A stretch of 64,000 bases of DNA from Phycisphaerales bacterium. GTDB lineage: Bacteria; Planctomycetota; Phycisphaerae; Phycisphaerales; SM1A02. The notes under the pieces were generated by a model, which searched no databases, was not told where the DNA came from, and worked only from the letters and a program-made list of their open reading frames with translations. A program made the translations under genes and the position numbers. The stretch covers positions 33,434 through 97,433 of the forward strand of contig SIAM01000002.1 of the NCBI GenBank assembly GCA_009691785.1, read 5' to 3'. Below are positions 29,902-39,018 of the stretch, in pieces (the stretch's first letter is position 1; the number at the start of each line of letters is the position of its first letter).

Positions 29902-30496
29902 TCAATAAAATAGCCATGCCCAAGAGCAGCATCATGTCGGCGCCGTTGAAAATCCACGGGAACAATTCGGTGCTGCCGCCTGGCCAATGAAACTCGAAAG
30001 GCAAGTGCCAGCGTGGCATCATGAATAGAAAATCCCGCACCGCGCCGTACGCCAAACGATCGTACAAATTGCCTATTCCCCCCGCTAAAACCAGCCCAAT
30101 TCCAATATGCGCCACGCGGTTTTTTGCCCCCGTCCACCAACCAAAAATCCACATGGCCGCGGTGACCGCGATGATGGTGAAGGCAATGAACACCATTCGC
30201 CTTTGCTGACCAAGTCCAAACACGGCGCCGTGATTGAGCACCAAACGAAAATCCAGTAAATCCCACGGCAGCGCCTTGACTCCTGTGTGAAATGGAAGTC
30301 GATACGACTGGTTACCCGCAATGTCGTCGTAAGAAAGTTCAACGGGTTCTTCGGTGACGCAACGAAAGGCCCAACTTTTTGTTGTGAGATCAAGCGCGAG
30401 TCCAATGGCAAACACCACGAGCAAGGTGAGCCACGCGGATTTACTGCGACATGCGGGCACAAACGTTCTTGAAGCAAGCGTGGAATCAGAACTCAA
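29828..30496 (-). CDS. lspA: Lipoprotein signal peptidase (signal peptidase II)
   Basis: LNHGAVFGL, GGIGNLYDRLAYGAVRDF, FPWIFNGADMMLLLG catalytic Asp motifs. Confidence 0.93.
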   Translation of the reverse strand: MSSDSTLASRTFVPACRSKSAWLTLLVVFAIGLALDLTTKSWAFRCVTEEPVELSYDDIAGNQSYRLPFHTGVKALPWDLLDFRLVLNHGAVFGLGQQRRMVFIAFTIIAVTAAMWIFGWWTGAKNRVAHIGIGLVLAGGIGNLYDRLAYGAVRDFLFMMPRWHLPFEFHWPGGSTELFPWIFNGADMMLLLGMAILLINAQRQEATLKAGKDSEAPPASIQ

Positions 30497-31350
30497 CGAG
30501 CTACGCCTCGCTCGATCATGAGCGCCGCCTCAACGGTGTATTTGGCCAGTGGATTCGCATCTAGGCGCGCCTTTGGAATTGGCTTGCCTGTGAGTTGACA
30601 CACGCCATAGCTCTTATCGTCAATGCGCGAAATGGCTTCGTCAATTTCCGCCAACTTCACACGGTCCGACGCGGCCAGATTGAGCGCGAATTCTTGATCA
30701 AAGGTGTCGGTGCCAACATCGGCCATATGCAGCGGCATATTGCTTAAATTACCGCCATTTGAGCGCAGAGCCTCGTCCTCAAGACCCTCCACACGGCCAA
30801 TGAGTTCGTTGCGGCGCGCAATCAAAATGTTGCGGTGCTCGGACAATTCCTTGCTGGTCAAGCGCGTCTTGATACTGAGAATATCAATCACCTGCGCTGC
30901 TTTTACTTTGTCGGCGGCCGCCAAAATCTTGGACTTCTTTTTGCCTTTGACCATTCCCTTGCTGCTGATCATGCGCACTCGGCGACCGTTGATAAACACA
31001 TAGCCCGCATGATCAGCTTTCTGCGTAATGGCTGTCGCAGCAACGGAGCGCGCGGTGGCCATGTCAATCTTTGGAGTTCGCTTGCCCCTCTCTTCCGGTG
31101 CAGTTTGCTTGGGCATGGGTCGCGGCGCGTTTTTGCCAATAGGCGGAGGCGGCACACGGTTGGGATGTTTCTTGGTTGGCGGCGGCGATGGATAGGCGGG
31201 CTTTGCGACAATCTTGGAACTCTTAACGACCGTCACCTTGGACTTGGGTAAAGATTTTTTGGCGCTCGGCTTTGCTGAGCCAGAATTTTTCTTGCTTTTC
31301 TTTTTTTTCTCTGGCTTCTTTTTTGACACGAATGAAATCCTCTTATTCAA
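30493..31350 (-). CDS. DksA/TraR-like protein with Lys-rich N-terminus and degenerate zinc-finger
   Basis: AEIDEAISRIDDKSYGVCQLTGKPIPKARLDANPLAKYTVEA aligns by eye to the DksA C-terminal region. Confidence 0.8.
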   Translation of the reverse strand: MNKRISFVSKKKPEKKKKSKKNSGSAKPSAKKSLPKSKVTVVKSSKIVAKPAYPSPPPTKKHPNRVPPPPIGKNAPRPMPKQTAPEERGKRTPKIDMATARSVAATAITQKADHAGYVFINGRRVRMISSKGMVKGKKKSKILAAADKVKAAQVIDILSIKTRLTSKELSEHRNILIARRNELIGRVEGLEDEALRSNGGNLSNMPLHMADVGTDTFDQEFALNLAASDRVKLAEIDEAISRIDDKSYGVCQLTGKPIPKARLDANPLAKYTVEAALMIERGVAR

Positions 31351-31448
31351 AATTACTTAGACCGCCGCTGTTTCCACCAAAGGCCGCAATCCTCTTCAAA
31401 ATGGAGAGCGTTTAATTGTCCTTGCCACACACCCTCAAGTCAACCCCG

Positions 31449-32426
31449 TTATGCTGGTGAAGCGCACTTATGTGAGCCAACATTGCGTATTTTTTCAAAC
31501 CGAAGGCGCACAAGCGTGTCTGGCGCAAGGCGCTGAAGTTCACGAATAGAATCCACAATCCAACCTTGAAGGCGATCAGCGGTCGCTTGCGGGTCGCGAT
31601 GCGCGCCGCCATTGGGTTCTGGAATAATGGCGTCAATCAAACCATTTTTCAGATTGCACTCGGCGGTCAATGCGAGCGCTTGCGCCGCGAAATTATTTGT
31701 TTGCTCGTTGGACTTCTTCCACAGAATGGCCGCGCACCCTTCGGGGCTGATCACGGAATACCAACTGTGTTGCAACATGGCAATGCGATCGCCCACGCCA
31801 ATTCCAAGCGCGCCGCCAGAGCCGCCTTCACCAATCACAACGCACACAATGGGCGTGCGCAAACGGCTCATCTCGCGAAGATTCACGGCTATGGCTTCCG
31901 CTTGACCGCGTTGCTCGCTGTCAATTCCTGGATACGCGCCCGGCGTATCAATGAGAGTCACAATTGGCAAGTTAAATTTTTCAGCGAGTTTCATTTTAAG
32001 CAAGGCTTTGCGATAACCCTCTGGATTGGCGCAACCAAAGCGGCACTTAATACGCTCCTCTGTGGTGCGACCTTTATGATGGCCAACCACCAGGCACTTT
32101 AAACTTCCTATGCGCGCGAAGCCGGTGATCAGCGCGGCGTCGTCGCCAAAGCGCCGATCGCCATGCAACTCCGACCAATCGCGGCAAACCATGCGCACAT
32201 AATCCAGCGTTTGCGGTCGCTGCGGATGTCGCGCCACGCGCACCGTTTGCCACGGAGTGAGATTGGCGTAGGTCTTGTGCAACAAACTCTCACGCGCTTG
32301 GCGCATGGTTCGCAATTCATCCGCGAAGAGTTCGGCGTCTATTTTGGCCTCGATCACTTCAATCTGTTGATCGATTTGCGCGACGGGTTCCTCGAAATCA
32401 AGCGTGACAAAACCTGCTTTAGACAT
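31449..32426 (-). CDS. accA: Acetyl-CoA carboxylase carboxyltransferase subunit alpha
   Basis: LDFEEPVAQIDQQIE, ELHGDRRFGDDAALITGFAR, DTPGAYPGIDSEQRGQAEAIA, GEGGSGGALGIGVGDR. Confidence 0.97.
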   Translation of the reverse strand: MSKAGFVTLDFEEPVAQIDQQIEVIEAKIDAELFADELRTMRQARESLLHKTYANLTPWQTVRVARHPQRPQTLDYVRMVCRDWSELHGDRRFGDDAALITGFARIGSLKCLVVGHHKGRTTEERIKCRFGCANPEGYRKALLKMKLAEKFNLPIVTLIDTPGAYPGIDSEQRGQAEAIAVNLREMSRLRTPIVCVVIGEGGSGGALGIGVGDRIAMLQHSWYSVISPEGCAAILWKKSNEQTNNFAAQALALTAECNLKNGLIDAIIPEPNGGAHRDPQATADRLQGWIVDSIRELQRLAPDTLVRLRFEKIRNVGSHKCASPA

Positions 32427-32445
32427 CGCAACAATCTTAGCAAAA

Positions 32446-33468
32446 TCACTGTTTCAAAGCACGCCAATAATCAACTCGATCAAGCACGTTTTGCACTGTA
32501 ATTTGCCGCATTCGCCCTTGTCTATGCGCGAATGTCATTTGCGGCGCCTCGCCAGCATTGTGATACGCGTCCACCAATAATTTGTGATCGTTGCGAAATG
32601 GCCCAACGCGCGTTGGACTGTTGTAGCCATACAGACCAATGACAGGCTTGCCAAGCGCCACGGCCAAATGAAGCGGACCGGTGTCGGGCGAAATCACCAA
32701 GTCGCAGCCATCAAGAATGGAAACTAAATTTCGCACGCCAGAACCAAGCGCGTTCTTTGGCGCGTGTGCGCACTGCTGCGCCAACATTTCGCCAAGCGCA
32801 ATTTCGCGCGCGGAATTTCCTCCAACCAAAATTGTTTGCAACCCTTGCGCGGCAAGCGCGTCGATTAGTTCGCGCATTCGTTCAGGCAGCCAATCTTTCA
32901 GCGGATTGCTTGTGCCGGCCACAAGCGCCACACGCGGCTTGGGCATGCCTGCAAAAAATTCCGCTTGCCACGCACGCTCCTGTGTCCAAGGACCAATGTT
33001 CCATTGCAGCGGTTCGCTTGGAACTTCAATGGCGTCCAGAAATTCCAGAAAGTGCGACTGCACATGATTTAGCGGCTTGGCTGGGATTTTTGTGTTTGTG
33101 AAAAGCCAGTTCAATTCCTTGGCACGCGCGCGGTCAAGCCCAAGCTTGATTGGACTCCGACACATCGCCGTAATAATGCTGGCCTTCAAATAACACTGCA
33201 AATCAAGCACCACATCAAAGGGACGCGTCTTGAGTTGCTGGCGCAGATTCCAAAAACCGCGCCAGCCTGCTTTGCGATCAAAGATCAGAATTTCATCGAC
33301 ATCTTTGTGGCCATTCACAAGCGCCGCGCCGGGCGCCTGCAAGATCCATGTGATGCGCGCGTGCGGGCGATGACGCTTAATGGCCGTGATCACGGGCAGT
33401 GCGTGCACAACATCGCCAATGGCGCTCATCATGACCATGCAAATTCGTGGGCGCTCTGGCAGTTTCAT
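32446..33468 (-). CDS. Glycosyltransferase family 9 / LPS heptosyltransferase-like
   Basis: MVMMSAIGDVVHALPVITAIK, GLDRARAKELNW, VISPDTGPLHLAVALGKPVIGLYG. Confidence 0.92.
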   Translation of the reverse strand: MKLPERPRICMVMMSAIGDVVHALPVITAIKRHRPHARITWILQAPGAALVNGHKDVDEILIFDRKAGWRGFWNLRQQLKTRPFDVVLDLQCYLKASIITAMCRSPIKLGLDRARAKELNWLFTNTKIPAKPLNHVQSHFLEFLDAIEVPSEPLQWNIGPWTQERAWQAEFFAGMPKPRVALVAGTSNPLKDWLPERMRELIDALAAQGLQTILVGGNSAREIALGEMLAQQCAHAPKNALGSGVRNLVSILDGCDLVISPDTGPLHLAVALGKPVIGLYGYNSPTRVGPFRNDHKLLVDAYHNAGEAPQMTFAHRQGRMRQITVQNVLDRVDYWRALKQ

Positions 33469-34370
33469 GCGTGGGACTTTAACTCAGAAATCAATGCCTG
33501 CAATTGTTGCGCAGTCAAGGCAATATCGCCTTTGCGGACACGCTTATGCATTGAACGCGCAAGGCGCGCAAGGTTTGCGGCGCGCGTGTGCTCCACTTGT
33601 TGTGGCGCCCACACCACATCCTCCACATCAAGTAGATAGGCAAGCGTGGAATGATCCGCGTTGGCCAACAAAATATTGCGCGCGTTCAAATCTTTGTGCA
33701 GCAATCCATGTTCAGCGCATTTCGCCAGCAAGCCACGCACGGCTTCAAGCGCGGCCTTGCGTTGTGGGACTGTTGGTTGCGACGCAAGAAATGCCACAAA
33801 GTCCACGCTCTGTGGCACTTGAACGGTTAGAAAATCCATACGCGTAAACAATCCTGACTTGTAGAACACAACGCCAACAATTTCGGGCGTGGCAATGCCA
33901 AGTTGTTGCATGCGATGCGAATGTTCAATTTCAATCCGCGCGCGGTGATCACCCATATATCGATCGCCCGCGAAGTGGCGCCAAAAACCACCATGACCGC
34001 AACGACGAACAACAAGCGGCGCCCTGAATGCAGCGCAGTTCCATGTTGCCACCGCGGCGCGGCCGCGGAAACTTTGGCTGCCTTTGGAGGCCAAAGCCAA
34101 CGCAATCACGGGCCCCTTGGATTGCCCAACAGCGTTTGTCAGTTGGTCAACCCATTGGGTGCGCAACCAACTTGCGCCGCAAGGAAGTGAGTGCGATATG
34201 AAACTTGCTGGTGGAGGAGTGTCTTTCAAGCGTGATTGCAAGTATGCGACCAATTGAAAAATATTTCCACCAAGGCCAATTCCAAAGACAGCAGCATGTA
34301 TGCCTTGGTGCGCCAGAATATGCGCGCTATGAAACGCCCTGAAATCCGCAAGCGTTCTCAACCACAACAA
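33465..34370 (-). CDS. Lipopolysaccharide kinase (Kdo/WaaP/InaA-like)
   Basis: LVVRRCGHGG, EHGLLHKDLNARNILL, LLDVEDVVW kinase-like motifs; overlaps the GT9 gene start by 4 nt. Confidence 0.85.
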   Translation of the reverse strand: MLWLRTLADFRAFHSAHILAHQGIHAAVFGIGLGGNIFQLVAYLQSRLKDTPPPASFISHSLPCGASWLRTQWVDQLTNAVGQSKGPVIALALASKGSQSFRGRAAVATWNCAAFRAPLVVRRCGHGGFWRHFAGDRYMGDHRARIEIEHSHRMQQLGIATPEIVGVVFYKSGLFTRMDFLTVQVPQSVDFVAFLASQPTVPQRKAALEAVRGLLAKCAEHGLLHKDLNARNILLANADHSTLAYLLDVEDVVWAPQQVEHTRAANLARLARSMHKRVRKGDIALTAQQLQALISELKSHA

Positions 34371-34419
34371 ACACGCTTGTTGCGCTGCACAAAGTCGCGT
34401 TCAACGGCACAATACAAAT

Positions 34420-35265
34420 ATGCCAAGCTCTTCCCCGCATGAACACCCATCTTCCAATGACGGCGCTCAATACACATTGGCGGTGCTGGGATTTGGAAAA
34501 CTTGCCTCGGCCATTGTGCGCGGCTGCATTTCAACTGGATTTCTAAAGGCAAATGAAATTGTGGTTTGGGCCCAAAGCGACGCGCGAATGTCGCAAGCGC
34601 ACGCGCTTGGATTGAAAATGGCTGACATGAAAACTTGCGCGCAAAGCGGCACCGCGCTCTTGCTTTCTATCAAGCCGCAGTTTTTTGGCGAGATTGCACC
34701 ACAACTCTCAGTGCCCGCAAACACAAATGTGATCAGCGTGATGGCGGGTTGGACAAGCGAACAAATTGCCACGCGACTGAAAGTGAAGCATGTCATTCGC
34801 GCCATGCCCAATGTGGCCGCCGAGGTGCAAGCCGCGGTGACCGCGCTTTCAATTTCAAAAGATTGTCCAGCGACGGCTCGTGAATTTGCCATGAAACTTT
34901 TTGCCTCCGTGGGCCGCGTGGAACCACTGCATGAATCGCACTTGGACGCGGTCACGGCAATTTCAGGCTCGGGCATTGCGTATCTCTGCTTGTTTATTGA
35001 GGCGCTTGAGCGCGCGGCTATTCAGCTTGGCCTGCCCAACGATGTGGCTAAAAAACTTTCGCTTGAAGTATTGCAAGGCGTGGCAAAAAGCGCCTCGACT
35101 GGCAAAGTTGATCTGTCGGCCTTGCGCGCCAGCGTGACCAGTCCAAACGGAACAACCGCGGCGGCGCTTGCCGTGCTTGATGCGGGCAAATTTTCTCAAC
35201 TGATCACCCGCGCGGCGCAAGCGGCGAAAGACCGCGCGGCGCAATTGGGTCAAGCAAACACATGA
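34420..35265 (+). CDS. proC: Pyrroline-5-carboxylate reductase
   Basis: VLGFGKLASAIVRG, VIRAMPNVAAEVQAAVTALS, AVTAISGSGIAYLCLFIEAL. Confidence 0.95.
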   Translation: MPSSSPHEHPSSNDGAQYTLAVLGFGKLASAIVRGCISTGFLKANEIVVWAQSDARMSQAHALGLKMADMKTCAQSGTALLLSIKPQFFGEIAPQLSVPANTNVISVMAGWTSEQIATRLKVKHVIRAMPNVAAEVQAAVTALSISKDCPATAREFAMKLFASVGRVEPLHESHLDAVTAISGSGIAYLCLFIEALERAAIQLGLPNDVAKKLSLEVLQGVAKSASTGKVDLSALRASVTSPNGTTAAALAVLDAGKFSQLITRAAQAAKDRAAQLGQANT

Positions 35266-35313
35266 GTTTCTTTGGTGGCGTTGTTTGACGCGGTGTGACC
35301 GCTGCACTCTAAA

Positions 35314-36414
35314 TTAAAAGTCGCGCCTGGAAAAAAGCCAGCAACCCAACCCAAGCGTGAAAATTTCAAAAGCCACCGAAGTGCCCAAGATCCAACCCAC
35401 GCCGCGCGATCGCTGATCAGCTTCATGGGCCAGATTCACTTCGCGTTGTTTAGCACGGCTATTCCCAAAACTAGTTTCGCCACGGCGACGCTGTTTTTGC
35501 GCCGTCGCGGCAACCTCCTCCGCATCATCGTCACCTTCATCCTTCATGTTGGAGGCCTCCAAAGTCCATCGCTGCAATAGAGAAGTGGTCTCATCCGTTT
35601 TTGGAAACACAGTCTTCACCGCAAACACAACACGGTGCCACAACGCCAAATTGCTCAGCGCGGACTGATTGCGGTCAAATTCGGATTCTAAATCAGAAAC
35701 ATCCACTTCCGGATTTTCCTTCTTGCGCTTTTCCATCAGCGCTTGGATGGCTTCGCATTCTTTGATACTGCTAATGCGGAATCCATTCAGAAGAAACTCC
35801 GCGGAATTCACCGTGAACAAGAATCCCCAAAATAAAATGGTGAGCAGCAGCGCCGCTATGGCGGAACGCGTGATGGTGCCCAACAACGCGCTCATGGCGA
35901 ACAAATATGAATACAGCAATGTGACCAATGGAATTGCAAGAAACAATCCTGGTTCCCACGCGCCGCCGCGCAGACCAATGACTAGAAAACTAGCCATGCA
36001 AAACACCGTCATTTGCAGCGATGTAAATAGCAATCCCGCGGTGAATTTGTAAATGTACAAACGCCAACGCGGTAGGGGCCGCGACAACATGTTTTCCACC
36101 ACGCCGCTTGAAACCATTTCGGGAAACATTCCGGCGCTGCTGACCAAAGCCAACAAGCACGCCAACCATCCAAGCCAAAATTTCACGCCAACGGAATTGA
36201 ACATGAGCTTGTAAAAATCCGCGGGAGTGAATATGTTTGAATTGACAAACGGAACTTCAATGGTGAATCCCAAAATGGTCACGCCCTGCTCGTTCAAGCC
36301 GCCAATTCCAATGACGGCCACCACCAACAGCGACAAGATCATGGACAGCGTGAACAAATTCTTGGCCACAAGTTCGCGGTAGCCGTCCACTAAAATCGCG
36401 GTGAATGCCGTCAT
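35314..36414 (-). CDS. ABC transporter permease
   Basis: Multiple TM helices; overlaps the upstream ATPase gene by 4 nt. Confidence 0.85.
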   Translation of the reverse strand: MTAFTAILVDGYRELVAKNLFTLSMILSLLVVAVIGIGGLNEQGVTILGFTIEVPFVNSNIFTPADFYKLMFNSVGVKFWLGWLACLLALVSSAGMFPEMVSSGVVENMLSRPLPRWRLYIYKFTAGLLFTSLQMTVFCMASFLVIGLRGGAWEPGLFLAIPLVTLLYSYLFAMSALLGTITRSAIAALLLTILFWGFLFTVNSAEFLLNGFRISSIKECEAIQALMEKRKKENPEVDVSDLESEFDRNQSALSNLALWHRVVFAVKTVFPKTDETTSLLQRWTLEASNMKDEGDDDAEEVAATAQKQRRRGETSFGNSRAKQREVNLAHEADQRSRGVGWILGTSVAFEIFTLGLGCWLFSRRDF

Positions 36415-37451
36415 GAACCCGCTCCTGGCGGCGGCGCTTTTCCGGTAAGTGGGTCCACGACAATTTTCATAAAGAGTTCTTCCAATCGTTGGCGCATTGG
36501 AATCAGTGAAATAATTTCGCCACCAGCGGCGCGCGCGGCATCAAGCGCGGGTTGCGCGGCGGCGGCATCCAAATCAGCAAACACATATTGATGCTTGCCA
36601 TCGGCGGTGACGGTGGGAGCGATCTGCATGCCGCGAAATGGCAAGCTTCTTGCGGTTGCCGCCCCATGTGCCGCAACTTCCGCGCCCACACCGACGCTCA
36701 TTGCCGTATTCGCAACCGCGCTTGCGCCGGAGCCGCCCCAGCGAACAGTCAATTCCTGGCGTGACCCTTCCTTCTGCAAATCATCCATGCGCCCCTGCTT
36801 GACAACCCGTCCTTGCACCAAAATGGCAACTCGATCGCATATTTGTTCGGCCTCGCCCAACAAATGACTATTCAAGAACACGGTGCGTCCTTCGCGGCGC
36901 ATCTGAAGAAGCAGGTCGCGAATTTCAACGCGCCCAACCGGGTCCACGCCATCGGTTGGCTCATCAAGAAAAACAATTTGCGGATCATTCATAAGCGCGG
37001 CGGCCAAACCAGCGCGTTGGCGCATGCCCTTGGAAAACACATTCACGCGCCGGTCCATCCATTTTAACAGACCAACACGATCCAACAATTCCGCGGCGCG
37101 CTTTTTTCTGGTGACACGATCCACGCCTGAAAGTGCGGCGAGAAATTCCACGGCTTGACGCGCCGTGAGATATGGCGCCAAGCGATGTTGCTCCGGCAAA
37201 TATCCAACTCGCGCCAACGTTTTCTTGTCGCCGATTGGCTTGCCCAACATTTCGCCGCGCGCCACAGTGGGCTTGACCACGGTCAGCAACACTTTCACAA
37301 GCGTGCTTTTTCCGGCGCCGTTGGGCCCAAGCAATCCAAAGATTTCGCCCGCTCCAACATGCAGCGACACATCGCGCAATGCATGCGTATTTCCACTGTA
37401 CACCTTGGAAACACTCTCAAGCGAAATCACATTTTGATTTTGGCTGACCAC
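36411..37451 (-). CDS. ABC transporter ATP-binding protein
   Basis: GLLGPNGAGKSTLVKVL Walker A, VFSKGMRQRAGLAAAL signature, IVFLDEPTDGVDP Walker B. Confidence 0.96.
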   Translation of the reverse strand: MVSQNQNVISLESVSKVYSGNTHALRDVSLHVGAGEIFGLLGPNGAGKSTLVKVLLTVVKPTVARGEMLGKPIGDKKTLARVGYLPEQHRLAPYLTARQAVEFLAALSGVDRVTRKKRAAELLDRVGLLKWMDRRVNVFSKGMRQRAGLAAALMNDPQIVFLDEPTDGVDPVGRVEIRDLLLQMRREGRTVFLNSHLLGEAEQICDRVAILVQGRVVKQGRMDDLQKEGSRQELTVRWGGSGASAVANTAMSVGVGAEVAAHGAATARSLPFRGMQIAPTVTADGKHQYVFADLDAAAAQPALDAARAAGGEIISLIPMRQRLEELFMKIVVDPLTGKAPPPGAGS

Positions 37452-37472
37452 TCCAATGAGAGTACATCCAAT

Positions 37473-37504
37473 ATCCCGGCGGAAACTTTCGCCTCCGCCG
37501 GGAT
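37473..37504. terminator. Strong intergenic hairpin, candidate terminator
   Basis: Perfect 11-bp stem ATCCCGGCGGA/TCCGCCGGGAT with a 10-nt loop, between the ABC ATPase start and the downstream end of the lipoprotein gene; no clear T tract on the minus strand. Confidence 0.55.
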
Positions 37505-37520
37505 TTCTCCCTCCGTTGCT

Positions 37521-38189
37521 TTAGCGACAACTTTCAGTGATGTACATATTTACCTCTGGCTTATGAGAAGCTACGACCCCGCACACATTAATTATTTCAC
37601 CGTTCAAACGCGTAACAATGACAGGTAGCGGCACATCAACATGAATTGACCAATCACCAAACTCGTTCGCAAACTCCACCACACCCAAACCACGACACAT
37701 TGCCGCAATTGCGATGGTTTCCAGATCGCCGCTCACAATCACCTGCCAAGTATCCGTGTTCGCAATTTGTCCCTCTAGAACAGCGCTATCAGCAAAATAA
37801 TCGGCTGATATTCGGTACTCGGTAGATTGAAAGTCCTGCGCTACTTCCTCGTCGGGTTGGTTTTCCATATTGTGATGCAAAATTGGTCCTGGCTTGGAAG
37901 GCTTCTTTGGGACAAAAAATTGCCCCTCAACTTCATAAATATGCTCTCCACCATACTTTGAAATCCACTCTCGAATTCTCAGGCCTTCGCGTGAAAAACC
38001 CCTGTCATGCATTTCGTAATTTAACAAATTTGGAAAAAAGTTGGGCCTAAATTCCACATCCCTACGCCAATACACAGTGCCATCGGGATACGTCACTTGT
38101 TCCTCCGTGCATTTACACCCAGTCAAACTACCCAGGCCAACCGCCGCCGCCATCGCACCCATCGCAACCAACAATTTCAATTGGTACAT
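37521..38189 (-). CDS. Putative lipoprotein, unknown
   Basis: Start MYQLKLLVAMGAMAAAVGLGSLTGCKC with lipobox LTGC. Confidence 0.7.
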   Translation of the reverse strand: MYQLKLLVAMGAMAAAVGLGSLTGCKCTEEQVTYPDGTVYWRRDVEFRPNFFPNLLNYEMHDRGFSREGLRIREWISKYGGEHIYEVEGQFFVPKKPSKPGPILHHNMENQPDEEVAQDFQSTEYRISADYFADSAVLEGQIANTDTWQVIVSGDLETIAIAAMCRGLGVVEFANEFGDWSIHVDVPLPVIVTRLNGEIINVCGVVASHKPEVNMYITESCR

Positions 38190-38460
38190 TTTTCTCTCCC
38201 TGTTTAGATTAAATTTTTGCCAGCGAACGCCGCCAGCTGCCAAAGCACTTTGACATGCTTTACCCGTCCATTTGAAATTCATCCCTTTTTTACAGCACAT
38301 TTTTCCATTGTTTTATATGCCTTGTCGCACCCGAATTATGCGGACAAGTTCAAATGACAACTTCCGCGCAGATTTTCCGTTTTATTTGATGGGTTCAATC
38401 CCAAATCTTGACGCTCAATTCGCCGCCACTTTCCCCGCATCATGGCTAAACTGTGTGCTT

Positions 38461-39018
38461 ATGCCAGCCGTAACCAAACTTGATCACCCCACCCTTCCCC
38501 TTGTTAAAGAGCGCTTTGCGCAAGTTCAATTCATGGCGACGGAATTTCGCGGACAGACCTCATTGGTGGTTCCCGAAACTTCCCTGCATGAAGTGGCGCG
38601 CTTTCTGCGCGACGACCCAAATTGCCGCTACAACTTTCTCAGCGATTTGGCGGGCGTGGATTACCTGGACTATCCAGCCGAGCAACCAGCGCGCTTCGCC
38701 GTGGTCTACAACTTGTGCAGCTTTCAATTTGAACGCCGCCTTCGCTTAAAGGTGTACTTGAATGCATCCATTGACACCGCCGGCATTGAACCAGACCCAA
38801 CGCTGTTTGTTGATTCGGTCACGGACTTGTGGCCAGGCGCCGAGTGGATGGAGCGCGAAGTGTTCGACATGTTTGGAATTCGATTCCGCAACCATCCAGA
38901 CCTGCGCCGTATTTTGTTGTGGAAAGATTTTCCAGCGCATCCACTGCGCAAGGATTATCCGCTGCGTGGCCGTGGCGAACGCGAGCACTATCAAAAGCTC
39001 TCGCGCGACGTTTCTTAA
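38461..39018 (+). CDS. nuoC: NADH-quinone oxidoreductase subunit C
   Basis: FLSDLAGVDYLDYP, DLWPGAEWMEREVFDMFGIRFRNHPDLRRILLWKDFPAHPLRKDYPL signature. Confidence 0.95.
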   Translation: MPAVTKLDHPTLPLVKERFAQVQFMATEFRGQTSLVVPETSLHEVARFLRDDPNCRYNFLSDLAGVDYLDYPAEQPARFAVVYNLCSFQFERRLRLKVYLNASIDTAGIEPDPTLFVDSVTDLWPGAEWMEREVFDMFGIRFRNHPDLRRILLWKDFPAHPLRKDYPLRGRGEREHYQKLSRDVS

